64,000 nt of DNA. It comes from Halothiobacillaceae bacterium. Lineage in GTDB: Bacteria > Pseudomonadota > Gammaproteobacteria > Halothiobacillales > Halothiobacillaceae. The translations under genes and the position numbers were made by a program. The DNA lies in assembly GCA_016938615.1 (NCBI GenBank), contig JAFGUH010000143.1, forward strand, positions 24,298 to 88,297, in the 5' to 3' direction. Of the stretch, positions 8,902 through 18,501 are shown in pieces. The notes under the pieces are model-generated. The model saw nothing but the letters and a program-made list of their open reading frames with translations, did not search any database and was not told where the DNA came from. Each line of letters opens with the position of its first letter. The first letter of the stretch is position 1.

Positions 8902-9001
8902 CCGTCGATTCGTCTCGAAATTACGATTGGCCTGGCGAGTGGGTGGATCACGATCCGACCGACCGTCGGGCCTTTGTTTTGTCAGGCATGGGGACACGGA
9001 C

Positions 9002-9925
9002 ATGGAAAAGCGATTGGGTGTCGATCTGGGCGGAACCAAGATCGAGGTGGCGGTGCTCGATAGCGCGAACCGTATTCTATGGCGCGAGCGCGAACCCACC
9101 CCGAAAGGAGACTACCCGGGGACCGTGGAGACGATGGCCGCCCTGATCGAACGGGCCGAGGCGGAATGTGGTCCGGTGGCGAGCGTCGGAGTCGGCACCC
9201 CGGGCACGATTTCGCCCCGCAGCGGGCTCGTTAAGAATGCCAACTCGGTGGTGCTGAATGATCGGCCCCTCCAGCATGACCTCCAGTCCCGTCTAGGTCG
9301 AGACGTGATCATGGCCAACGATGCCAATTGCCTGGCCTTGTCGGAGTCCGTTGTCGACGGCGCGGCGAGTGGTGCGGCGACGGTGTTCGGCGTGATCCTG
9401 GGTACCGGCGTCGGCGGTGGGCTGGTGGTCGACGGGCGAGTGCTGGTGGGCGCCAACGCCATCGCCGGGGAATGGGGGCATAACCCGCTCCCTTGGATGG
9501 GCGCGGCCGAACGCCCGGGACCCGATTGCTGGTGCGGCCTGTCCGGGTGCATCGAACAATGGTTGTCCGGTCCCGCCTTCGAGCGGGATTACGTCAGTTA
9601 CGGTGGAGAGACGCTCGACGCGGCGTCGATCGTAGCGCGCGCGGCATCGGGCGAGGAAGGCGCTACCGCGGCGATCGAACGCTATGCCGATCGGCTGGCA
9701 CGAGCGCTGGCGCACGTGATCAACCTGTTCGATCCGGAGGTGATCGTGCTCGGCGGCGGAATGTCGAATGTCGCCTCACTCTACGAGCGTGTGCCGGCGA
9801 TCTGGGATGCGTTCGTGTTCTCCGATCCGATCACCACCCGCCTGGTGCCCCCGCGATTCGGCGATTCGAGCGGGGTGCGCGGTGCCGCCTTCCTGCCGGC
9901 ATCGATCGGTCGGACGCTGCGCTGA
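9002..9925 (+). CDS. ROK-family sugar kinase
   Basis: 307 residues. The N-terminal ATPase motif GVDLGGTKIEVAVLD, the ATP loop GVILGTGVGGGLVVDG and the zinc/ROK signature CWCGLSGCIEQW are all present, with GGGMSNV near the C-terminus. Such enzymes phosphorylate a free hexose (fructose, mannose, glucose or an amino sugar). The strong CxCGxxGC signature and overall shape suggest a fructokinase/Mak-like enzyme, but the substrate cannot be fixed. The frame is open upstream through the repeat element, so I chose the ATG preceded by GGGGACACGG. A separate Glk-type glucokinase occurs at 31940. Confidence 0.85.
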   Translation: MEKRLGVDLGGTKIEVAVLDSANRILWREREPTPKGDYPGTVETMAALIERAEAECGPVASVGVGTPGTISPRSGLVKNANSVVLNDRPLQHDLQSRLGRDVIMANDANCLALSESVVDGAASGAATVFGVILGTGVGGGLVVDGRVLVGANAIAGEWGHNPLPWMGAAERPGPDCWCGLSGCIEQWLSGPAFERDYVSYGGETLDAASIVARAASGEEGATAAIERYADRLARALAHVINLFDPEVIVLGGGMSNVASLYERVPAIWDAFVFSDPITTRLVPPRFGDSSGVRGAAFLPASIGRTLR

Positions 9926-9988
9926 GTCCTAAAGCGCGTTGGATCGGGCCGCTGAGGACGCGCTCGGGCGGTGTATCGATGCGTCGGG

Positions 9989-10017
9989 TTGATATGGGCA
10001 TAAGCAAGGTCTACGCT
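9989..10017 (+). promoter_or_regulatory. candidate sigma-70 promoter for the small membrane protein
   Basis: TTGATA, 17-base spacer, TACGCT lies 63 bases upstream of the ATG at 10080, in the 154-bp gap after the ROK kinase gene. The -35 box differs from consensus at one position; the -10 box is weaker. Confidence 0.35.
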
Positions 10018-10079
10018 GTGGCGTGGCCTCGCTGGTGACAGGGTGGTCATGCGATCAGACAACCGGAGGTTGATTGCCT

Positions 10080-10232
10080 ATGGACATCGAACTGCAGATC
10101 GTCTTTTTCAGCATTCTCGCCATGGTCGGCATCGTCGGCATGCCGTTGTACGTGTTCTGGATGCTCTGGAATAAGTCCGGGGACGCCAAGCACGCCCAGG
10201 AGGATCGGCGCCATCGCCATCGACATGGTTGA
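10080..10232 (+). CDS. small single-pass membrane protein, 50 residues
   Basis: An ORF starting ATG GAC ATC GAA encodes MDIELQIVFF, then a hydrophobic run to about residue 30 containing FSILAMVGIVGMPLYVFWML, and a basic tail rich in Arg and His (EDRRHRHRHG). A GGAGG ribosome site sits 13 bases upstream, a promoter-like pair further up, and an intrinsic terminator 22 bases after the stop. This complete small transcription unit argues that it is real. The function is unknown. Confidence 0.6.
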   Translation: MDIELQIVFFSILAMVGIVGMPLYVFWMLWNKSGDAKHAQEDRRHRHRHG

Positions 10233-10254
10233 CGACCAACTCGGATCCCCGTGG

Positions 10255-10284
10255 ACCGGTGCCCACTGCGGCGCCGGTTTTTTT
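10255..10284 (+). terminator. intrinsic terminator
   Basis: A 9-bp stem ACCGGTGCC / GGCGCCGGT (one G-U pair) with a 6-base loop is followed by a run of T residues. It closes the small membrane protein unit and insulates the downstream cyclase. Confidence 0.8.
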
Positions 10285-10378
10285 GTCGGCCAGGTGCCGT
10301 TGGTGGGAGGCCTGGTGAATGATCGCTGGACTACACTTGTAAACATGCCGGCGTATCGGGCAGAGGGGTAAACCGACG

Positions 10379-12601
10379 TTGAGCCATTCGGGGGAAGGTG
10401 GGGGATCGGGACAGGCCGAGCAGGGCGAGTCACGCCGGGAACTGCTCGCTCGAGCCGCGCTCGCCCTGGGTGCCGGGATCGTCGTGATGGCCGCGCTGTT
10501 CGCGAGCGTCACCGCAGTCGAGAGGCAGTTGACGACTGCTTCGCGCGAGGCCGACCTTGACCAACTTGCCGATTCTCGCACCCGGATCGAGGCCCAGCTG
10601 AACCAGGCGTCTAACGTCTCCTCCGGTATCGCCGTGTTGATCGAGGTCAACAGGGGACTGGATGAGGCACGCATCATCCAGGTGGCCTCGCGACTGCTCG
10701 AACGAACGGCGGTGATCCGCTCGATCGCCATCGCCCCGGACAACGTCATTCGATTGAGCATACCGCTGGAAGGTAACGAGGCGGCGATCGGTCTCGATCT
10801 GTCGAGCCATCCGGTCCAGTCGAGTTCGCTACGCACCGCCATGCAGACGGGCAAGCCGGTACTTGGCGGGCCGTATCAGCTTGTTCAGGGCGGGTACGCG
10901 GTGATTCATCGGGTGCCGGTCTTCTTCGATCGCGACGGCGATCTCAAGGAGGACTACTGGGGAGTGATCTCGACGCCGATCGTGGTCGGCAAGCTCTTTG
11001 ATCTCGCGGGTGTCACCGAGGCGATCGCGGCGGGGCGATTGGCGGTGCGTGGATACGACGGTAGCGGCTCACTGGGCGAGGCCTTTCTCGGCCCGAACGC
11101 GCTGTTTCGCGAGGGTGGGGCGCTGACGACTCCCGTCATCGCGCTCGATGGTCGTTGGCAGCTGGCCATGCGGCCCGCCGGCCTGTCCACCACCACTCGC
11201 CTGCTGGTAGAGCTGGCCAAGGCGGTCGCCGTGCTGGTGGGCCTGCTGGTCGCATGGCTCACCCTGCGTTGGCAGAGCCAACAAGTCCGACTCGTGAGGT
11301 CAGAGCGCCTGCTGCGCGACGTGACCTCCAACGTCAGTGACGTGGTCTTTCGTACCGACAAGCGTGGCCGGCTGATCTTTCTCAGTCCCGCCTACGATCG
11401 GCTCACGGGCTGCGACGGGGCAAGCAAGCTGGGGGATTCCTGGTTGACACTGTTCGCCGGAGCCGAGAGCCAGGCTCGGGTCCGGCAAGCGCTTGAATGG
11501 AACGACCACAGCGCACGCACGAACGTCGGGGGGCGAATGGTGGTGAGCACACGGCTTTCACGCTGTCAGGGAGGGGGGCTGCCCGTGGAATTGCGAGCCG
11601 AGCGGGTCGTGTCGCAGCGCCTCGAACCCGGCGGGCTGGTCGGGGCGCTGACCGACCTCACCGAACACCAGGCGCTCGAACAACTGGAGGGGTTGGCGAC
11701 GGCCGTCTTCGAGGGTGCTGGCGATGCCATCGTCATCCTCGATCCGGCTCGTCGGGTGCTGGCCGTCAATCCGGCGTTCGAGCGGATGGTGGGGACGCCG
11801 TCGTCGGAACTTGTGGGCGAGCGTCTGACGTCCCCGGAAATGCTCGATCGCGGACGCGACCATCTCGCGAGCTGTGCGCGCAACCTGCGATTGCGCGGGC
11901 GGTGGAGCGAGGAAGTCAAATGCCGTCTGCCAGACGGCAAGACGCGTGTGCTGGGCTGGTCGGTCGACCGGGTGCTCGACGATCGCGGTCATACGCACCG
12001 TTACGTCTGTGTCATCAACGACGTCACGGCGCGATATCGTCACATGGAGGCGATGCACCAGCGCGCCCTCCACGACGGCCTGACCAAGGTACTCAATCGG
12101 ACGGGCCTGGAAGAGCGGTTTGCCCAGGCGCGCGCGCACGCCATCCGCGAGCGCCGTCCGATCGTGCTGGCCTTCGTCGATCTCAATGGCTTCAAGCCGA
12201 TCAACGACACCCTCGGCCATCACGTCGGCGATGCGGTGCTCCGGGAGACCGCGAAGCGGCTTGGCGAAGTCGGGCGCCGCGAAGACATCGTTGCACGCCT
12301 GGGTGGCGACGAGTTCGTGGTGGCGTTCTACGGCGTGCGCAGCGGTGCGGACATGGAACGATTGGGCGAGAGCCTCCGCGCCCAGATCACTCGCCCCATC
12401 TTGGTGTCAGGCACTGCGACGCCGGTCCGGGTAAATGCCTCGATCGGCTTCGCCCGCTTTCCCGAGGATGCCGACACCCTCGCCGGGCTGATGCGCAGAG
12501 CGGATGCCGCGATGTATCAGGCCAAGGAGGCGACCCGCGACTCGGGCGCCACGATGGTGTTCCACGCCGGCTCGGGGCCGTTGAGCGGCAGCATAGTATG
12601 A
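10379..12601 (+). CDS. membrane-bound diguanylate cyclase with CHASE-type sensor and PAS domains
   Basis: 740 residues. A first membrane helix (about 24-46) and a second (about 280-300) flank a periplasmic CHASE-like sensor (about 60-240, with VIHRVPVFF and DYWGVISTPI). Two PAS domains follow (about 305-430 and 440-560), then a GGDEF domain (about 570-730). The active site is ARLGGDEFVV, and the product-inhibition I-site RRED is intact just upstream, so it should make c-di-GMP under feedback control. There is no EAL domain. The start is a TTG behind AGAGGGG. The gene is followed by an AT-rich gap. Confidence 0.88.
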   Translation: MSHSGEGGGSGQAEQGESRRELLARAALALGAGIVVMAALFASVTAVERQLTTASREADLDQLADSRTRIEAQLNQASNVSSGIAVLIEVNRGLDEARIIQVASRLLERTAVIRSIAIAPDNVIRLSIPLEGNEAAIGLDLSSHPVQSSSLRTAMQTGKPVLGGPYQLVQGGYAVIHRVPVFFDRDGDLKEDYWGVISTPIVVGKLFDLAGVTEAIAAGRLAVRGYDGSGSLGEAFLGPNALFREGGALTTPVIALDGRWQLAMRPAGLSTTTRLLVELAKAVAVLVGLLVAWLTLRWQSQQVRLVRSERLLRDVTSNVSDVVFRTDKRGRLIFLSPAYDRLTGCDGASKLGDSWLTLFAGAESQARVRQALEWNDHSARTNVGGRMVVSTRLSRCQGGGLPVELRAERVVSQRLEPGGLVGALTDLTEHQALEQLEGLATAVFEGAGDAIVILDPARRVLAVNPAFERMVGTPSSELVGERLTSPEMLDRGRDHLASCARNLRLRGRWSEEVKCRLPDGKTRVLGWSVDRVLDDRGHTHRYVCVINDVTARYRHMEAMHQRALHDGLTKVLNRTGLEERFAQARAHAIRERRPIVLAFVDLNGFKPINDTLGHHVGDAVLRETAKRLGEVGRREDIVARLGGDEFVVAFYGVRSGADMERLGESLRAQITRPILVSGTATPVRVNASIGFARFPEDADTLAGLMRRADAAMYQAKEATRDSGATMVFHAGSGPLSGSIV

Positions 12602-12694
12602 ATATTATTAATTCTATTTGCGAATAACGTGCAGAGAAATGCATGTTGGCTTGGAATAGAGTGGGTGCAGCCACTTATCCGACAGGAGCCAGAC

Positions 12695-15001
12695 ATGCCC
12701 GCCTCGTTTTCAGGATCGCCCACCACCCACACCCTCGGTTTTCCCCGCATCGGCTCCTCGCGCGCCTTGAAGTGGTCGCTCGAAGGCTACTGGCGAAGCG
12801 CCGGTACCGATGACGATCGCCAACGCCTCAAGCAAGACGCGGCGGCGGTGCGCGCCGAAGCTCGCCACTGGCATGGCGAAGCCGGCATCGACCGGCCCGC
12901 CACGGGCGACTTCAGTTTCTACGACGGGCTGGCCGACCTGTCGCTGCTGTTCGGCCAGGCACCGGCCCGCTTCGGCGATCTGCCCAACGACCTCGATGCG
13001 CTGTTCGCTCTGGCCCGGGGGCGCGAGACCGCGACAGAGACCGTCGCGCCGCTGGCGATGACCAAGTGGTTCGATACCAACTACCACTTCCTGGTCCCCG
13101 AGCTCGACGCCGATCGGCCGTTCCGCCTGGACGCGGGACGTTATCTCGCCCAGGTCGAGGAGGCTCTTGCCGAGAACCCCGCCGCCAAGCCGGTCCTGGT
13201 GGGGCCGATGACCTTCCTGTGGCTGGCCCGCGGGGCGAGTGCGAAGACGCGGTTGGCTCGGGCTCCGGCCCTGGCCGAGATCTACTCGGCGTTGCTGGCG
13301 CAGCTGGCGAAGGCCGGGGTCGAGTGGGTTCAGATCGATGAGCCTGTCCTGGGTCTCGACTTGCCGCCGGAGTGGCTGGCCGCCTTCGATCCGGTTTATC
13401 ACCGTCTCAAGACACCCGGCATTCGTCTGCTATTGGCGACCTATTTCGCCCCGCTGGCTGGGCGTGTCGGCGTGTTGGCCGGCCTGCCCGTGGACGGGAT
13501 CCACGTCGATCTGACCACCACCGTCGACATCGACGCCCTTGTCGATCGTCTGCCCGCGTTCAAGGTGGTGTCGGCAGGCGTGCTCGACGGTCGATCCATC
13601 TGGCGTGCCGATCTGGGCGGCTTGCTCGATCGACTCGAGCCTCTGTTCCAAAGGCTGGGGGATCGACTTTGGCTCGCGCCCAGCTGCTCCCTGTTGCACC
13701 TGCCGATCGATGCGGCAGTCGAGGATCAGCTGCCCCCGGTACTGGCCGAAAATCTGAGTTTCGCTCGGCAGAAGCTCGAGGAGCTGTCTTTGCTGGCTCG
13801 GGGGCTTGCCGACGGTCGTGTGGCGATCGGCGAGGCGATCGATGCCGCCAAGGCGGCACGGCGGCGGCTGGATGAGCAGGAGGGGCGCGTCCGGGGGGAT
13901 CGCCGCGAGGCGGTCGCTCGCCTGACGGTCGACGAGCCGGCGCGCGCAAGCGCCTACCCCGAACGGGCACGGGTGCAGCGGGAAACCCTGGGCCTGCCGC
14001 GTTTTCCTACCACGACCATCGGCTCGTTTCCTCAGACGGACGAGATCCGCGCGGCTCGCCGGGCCTGGCGCCGCGGCGAGCTTGACACGTCGTCCTACGA
14101 GACCCGGATGCAGGACGAGATCGCCACGGTGATTCGTGCGCAAGAATCGATCGGTCTCGACGTGCTGGTTCACGGCGAGCCCGAGCGCAACGACATGGTC
14201 GAGTACTTCGGCGAGCAGCTCGACGGATTCGCCTTTACCCGCGGTGGCTGGGTGCAATCCTATGGCTCGCGCTGCGTCAAGCCGCCGATCATCTGGGGAG
14301 ACGTGGCCCGTCCGAAGCCGATGACCGTGCGCTGGAGCGCCCATGCCCAATCCCTGACGGATCGCCCCGTCAAGGGCATGCTTACCGGGCCGGTGACCGT
14401 GTTGTCCTGGTCGTTCGTGCGCGACGACCTCTCGCGCGAGCAGGTGGCCTACCAGTTGGCCGCGGCGCTACGCGACGAGGTCATCGACTTGGCGGCCGCT
14501 GGCATTCCCGCGATCCAGGTCGACGAACCGGCATTCCGCGAGGGCTTGCCGCTTCGCCGTGATCGCTGGGGCGAGTACCTCGACTGGGCGGTCCGGGCGT
14601 TCCGGCTGGCGACTGCCGTGGCGCCTGATGCCACCCAGATACACACCCACATGTGCTACAGCGAGTTCAACGACATCATCGAATCGATCGCCGCGCTCGA
14701 TGCCGACGTGATCACGATCGAGACCACGCGCTCGAACATGAAACTGCTCGACGCCTTCGCGGATTTCGACTACCCCAACGAGATCGGTCCGGGTGTCTGG
14801 GACATCCACTCGCCGATGGTGCCGACCACCGAGGCAATCCTGGAGCGTCTCGAACTGGCCTTGGCGAAGGTGCCGGCCGACCGGCTGTGGGTGAACCCCG
14901 ATTGCGGCCTGAAAACGCGGGGCTGGCCTGAGGTGACCACCGCGCTCGAGCACCTGGTCGAGGCCGCGGCGCGCCTGCGCGGAGCGCATCCGGGGGATTG
15001 A
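12695..15001 (+). CDS. metE: cobalamin-independent methionine synthase
   Basis: 768 residues, the expected length. The enzyme transfers the methyl group of 5-methyltetrahydropteroyl-triglutamate to homocysteine. The N-terminal barrel starts LGFPRIGSSRALKW. The catalytic barrel carries TTIGSFPQT, GEPERNDMVEYF and the zinc ligands His652 and Cys654 (HTHMCYSEF) and Cys737 (VNPDCGLKTRGW). The ATG is chosen for its CAGGAG ribosome site and conserved N-terminus; the frame is open 22 codons further upstream. The AT-rich 94-bp leader holds TGAA-TATTA-TTAA at 12599-12611, one mismatch from a MetR half-site pair (weak). There is no room for a cobalamin riboswitch. Confidence 0.96.
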   Translation: MPASFSGSPTTHTLGFPRIGSSRALKWSLEGYWRSAGTDDDRQRLKQDAAAVRAEARHWHGEAGIDRPATGDFSFYDGLADLSLLFGQAPARFGDLPNDLDALFALARGRETATETVAPLAMTKWFDTNYHFLVPELDADRPFRLDAGRYLAQVEEALAENPAAKPVLVGPMTFLWLARGASAKTRLARAPALAEIYSALLAQLAKAGVEWVQIDEPVLGLDLPPEWLAAFDPVYHRLKTPGIRLLLATYFAPLAGRVGVLAGLPVDGIHVDLTTTVDIDALVDRLPAFKVVSAGVLDGRSIWRADLGGLLDRLEPLFQRLGDRLWLAPSCSLLHLPIDAAVEDQLPPVLAENLSFARQKLEELSLLARGLADGRVAIGEAIDAAKAARRRLDEQEGRVRGDRREAVARLTVDEPARASAYPERARVQRETLGLPRFPTTTIGSFPQTDEIRAARRAWRRGELDTSSYETRMQDEIATVIRAQESIGLDVLVHGEPERNDMVEYFGEQLDGFAFTRGGWVQSYGSRCVKPPIIWGDVARPKPMTVRWSAHAQSLTDRPVKGMLTGPVTVLSWSFVRDDLSREQVAYQLAAALRDEVIDLAAAGIPAIQVDEPAFREGLPLRRDRWGEYLDWAVRAFRLATAVAPDATQIHTHMCYSEFNDIIESIAALDADVITIETTRSNMKLLDAFADFDYPNEIGPGVWDIHSPMVPTTEAILERLELALAKVPADRLWVNPDCGLKTRGWPEVTTALEHLVEAAARLRGAHPGD

Positions 15002-15177
15002 GCCCGCGGCGTTCGGCATTGGTCGGGGCTGCCAATTCCACGCCCGATCGGTGTCGGCCCGCGCAGGCAAGATTCGAGCCGTTGGGGCGTGGACGCCTCG
15101 ACAATCGCCGCGTGGCCGACCGGGGCGATCGATCATGGCTATACTGCCCGTCTTGTCTGCGCCACCGGAGCTTCGAT

Positions 15178-16074
15178 TTGAAACGACTGCTGAGCGCCGT
15201 GACCGCCGCGACGGTGACCTTGACCACCCTGACCGCATGTTCCGGGGCGAAGATGCTCGAGGCGTTCGCCCCGAGTGACTCGGTGATCGTCGAGCGTGAT
15301 GTGGTCTTCGATCGCGAGCACGATCTTGCCCTGGACGTCTATCGACCTCGTGGGGCCGATGACGCGCCTCTCGTGGTGTTCTTCTGGGGGGGCAGTTGGC
15401 AGACAGGCGACCGATCGACCTACGGGTTTCTCGGTCGGACGCTCGCCAGCCGTGGTCTCGTGGTGATGATTCCCGACTACCGCACCTATCCCGCCGTGCG
15501 TTATCCGGCGTTTCTCCACGATTCGGCTCGGGCCGTCGCCTGGGCGCGCGAGCATGCGCGCGACTACGGGGCCGACCCGTCACGTCTCTCGCTGCTTGGC
15601 CACTCGGCAGGCGCCTACAATGCCGCGATGCTGGTTGCCGACGGGCGTTACCTGGAAGCGGCCGGCGGAAGTCGCCGCTGGATCTCCGCCTGGGCGGGCC
15701 TGGCGGGGCCCTACGATTTCCTGCCGCTGAAGGATGCAGCGCTCAAGCGCATCTTCGAGCCGGCCGAGCCCCTGTCGTCGAGCCAGCCGATCAATTGGGT
15801 CGATCGAGAGGTGCCGCCGACACTGCTGGTGGTAAGCGCCGATGACCCGGTGGTCGACCCGCGCAATACCGAGCGGATGGCCGCGCGTCTCAAGGCGCTC
15901 GGACGTCCGGTCGAGTTGCTGCGCGTCGACAACCTGCGTCACGCCTGGCTGGTGGTCAGTCTGCTGGACGTTTTCCCCTTCGACGACCAGGTGCGATCGA
16001 CCGTGACGCAATTTCTGCTTCACGCACCGAGCACCGCACCGAGTAGCGATGCCGAGCGGCTTGTCCGCGATTGA
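15178..16074 (+). CDS. alpha/beta-hydrolase (esterase-like) lipoprotein
   Basis: 298 residues starting at a TTG that follows a GGAG ribosome site. The N-terminus has a lipoprotein signal with lipobox LTA-C (Cys21), so the protein is probably anchored to a membrane facing the periplasm. The hydrolase fold shows an HGG-like oxyanion strand (VVFFWGGSWQTGDR), the nucleophile elbow GHSAG (Ser143), an acid in SADDPVVDP and a C-terminal LRHAWLV histidine. It resembles carboxylesterase/BD-FAE-type hydrolases; the substrate is unknown. It converges with cca. Confidence 0.82.
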   Translation: MKRLLSAVTAATVTLTTLTACSGAKMLEAFAPSDSVIVERDVVFDREHDLALDVYRPRGADDAPLVVFFWGGSWQTGDRSTYGFLGRTLASRGLVVMIPDYRTYPAVRYPAFLHDSARAVAWAREHARDYGADPSRLSLLGHSAGAYNAAMLVADGRYLEAAGGSRRWISAWAGLAGPYDFLPLKDAALKRIFEPAEPLSSSQPINWVDREVPPTLLVVSADDPVVDPRNTERMAARLKALGRPVELLRVDNLRHAWLVVSLLDVFPFDDQVRSTVTQFLLHAPSTAPSSDAERLVRD

Positions 16075-16113
16075 TGGGGCCGCGCCTGCTTGCCCTCGAC
16101 TCGCCGTAGCCGG

Positions 16114-17373
16114 CTATTCGTGACTGGGGTCTTCGTGTCGCAAGGCCTCGACCCGGCGAACCCGTTCGTGGTGCAGGGCCTCGCCCAGTGCCTTGCCGCG
16201 GATGCCCTGTTCGAGCAACGGCTGGGGCGAGACGGCCGCGACCGCCGCACGCACTCGGCGCAGCCAGTCGCCCTCCGGGTAGTCGACCGATTCCTTGCCC
16301 GGTTTGCCGCGCGAATCGGCATGGCAGACGGTGAGGATATCCTCGAAGCGCTCGGGGCGCCGCAGGGCGTCGAGCTCGTCGAGCAGGTCCACTAGCGTCG
16401 CATCCCGCATCTCCAGCGCTCGATGGATGCGACCGTGCTGGGCGGTGGCCGCGATGGCCAGTTCGCGGACCGCCTTCGAGGTGCGCAGGCGTTCGCAGAG
16501 CGCCCGGGTCGGCTTGATGCCACGCCGCTCGTGGCCGATGTGACGCGGCCATTCCTCGCGCGGGGTCAGCGCCTTGCCGAGATCGTGGCAAACGGCAGCG
16601 AAGCGCACGGCGATCGAGTCGCTCAGTGCGGCGGCGGCATCCAGCACCAGCAGGGTGTGAATGCCCGTGTCCACCTCGGGGTGGTATGCCTCGGGCTGGG
16701 GCACGCCGAACAGGGCCTCGACCTCGGGGAAGGTCGCGCCCAGGGCGTCGACCTCGTGAAGCACCGCGAAGTAACGTGACGGCCGCTCGGTGCCCAGGGC
16801 CTTGACGGTCTCGGCCCAGACGCGTTCCGGGACCAGGTCGGCAAGTTCGCCTGTATGGCTCATCTCCCGCATCAGCGCGGCGGTAGCCCCGTCGACCTCG
16901 AAGCCCTGCGCGCCCAGCTGCGCGGCGAAACGCGCCACCCGCAGCACGCGCAGCGGGTCTTCGACGAAGGCCGGGCCGACGTGGCGCAGTCGGCGAGCCT
17001 CGAGATCGGCCTGACCGCCGAAGGGGTCCACCAGTTCGCCGTCCTCCCGCATCGCCATCGCGTTGATGGTCAGGTCCCGCCGCGCGAGATCGTCCTCGAG
17101 CGTGACCTCGGGGGCGGCGTGGACGGCAAAGCCGTGGTAGCCCCGGCCCTGCTTGCGCTCGGTGCGGGCGAGCGCGTACTCCTCACTGGTCTCGGGGTGC
17201 AGGAACACGGGGAAGTCGGCGCCGACCTGGCGGAACCCGCGCTCGAGCATTGCCTCGGGGGTGGCGCCAACCACGACCCAGTCGCGGTCGACGACCTCGC
17301 GACCGAGGAGTCGATCGCGCACGGCGCCGCCGACGATGTAGCACTCGAGGTTGTCGGTGACCGAATCGGGCAT
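16114..17373 (-). CDS. cca: multifunctional CCA tRNA nucleotidyltransferase with HD domain
   Basis: 419 residues. It adds or repairs the 3'-CCA of tRNAs. The nucleotidyltransferase head has VGGAVRDRLLG and DRDWVVVGATP. The neck follows with RRDLTINAMAMR, DPFGGQADLEAR and LRVLRVARFAAQL. The C-terminal HD phosphohydrolase domain (VCHDLGKALTP with HIGHERRG) gives the long, gammaproteobacterial type. The start is set at MPDSVTDNLECYIVGG, close to the fold; the frame is open 34 codons upstream without support. It is convergent with the esterase gene. Confidence 0.95.
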   Translation of the reverse strand: MPDSVTDNLECYIVGGAVRDRLLGREVVDRDWVVVGATPEAMLERGFRQVGADFPVFLHPETSEEYALARTERKQGRGYHGFAVHAAPEVTLEDDLARRDLTINAMAMREDGELVDPFGGQADLEARRLRHVGPAFVEDPLRVLRVARFAAQLGAQGFEVDGATAALMREMSHTGELADLVPERVWAETVKALGTERPSRYFAVLHEVDALGATFPEVEALFGVPQPEAYHPEVDTGIHTLLVLDAAAALSDSIAVRFAAVCHDLGKALTPREEWPRHIGHERRGIKPTRALCERLRTSKAVRELAIAATAQHGRIHRALEMRDATLVDLLDELDALRRPERFEDILTVCHADSRGKPGKESVDYPEGDWLRRVRAAVAAVSPQPLLEQGIRGKALGEALHHERVRRVEALRHEDPSHE

Positions 17374-17481
17374 CGTATCTCCGGGTGATTGAGTCGGGTT
17401 TGGAAGGCGAAAGCTTGCGTTATCGTTACGGCGGCGAGCGGTCCTTCGGCGGGTACTCGAACACGTTATGGACACACCGCC

Positions 17482-18247
<766 letters not shown>

Positions 18248-18442
18248 CGTTATCGCATTGAGCTTGTGACGAGTCACGGCCCAGTCGATAGGCAATGGGG
18301 CCCGTGTCGGCATCGTCGCGGGCGGGATCTGCGCGAAATTGACGTCTCGACCGAAATCGGGAGGGCCCGGGAGCGTTTTCGCTGTTCGGCCGCCCCGACA
18401 GCTTTTTCGCGCGTTCGCGTCGAACCCGTTTGCCCAAGGCAA

Positions 18443-18475
18443 AGCGGCGGAAGGCGTCGACCCGTTTCCGCCGCT
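18443..18475 (-). terminator. stem-loop terminating the solute-binding protein gene
   Basis: A 10-bp perfect stem AGCGGCGGAA / TTCCGCCGCT with a 13-base loop lies 27 bases beyond the stop of the minus-strand gene. The following T-tract (TTTGCCTT) is interrupted, so termination may be partial. Confidence 0.4.
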
Positions 18476-18501
18476 GTGCCACCGATCCCGGCGATTCCTT
18501 T

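Noticed and set aside
12601..12694. Cobalamin riboswitch before metE, suggested by GACAGGAGCC and GCAGCCACTT
   Set aside because: Only 94 bp separate metE from the cyclase stop, too short for the fold. The matching bases are mostly the ribosome site and start context, and no other conserved helices are present.
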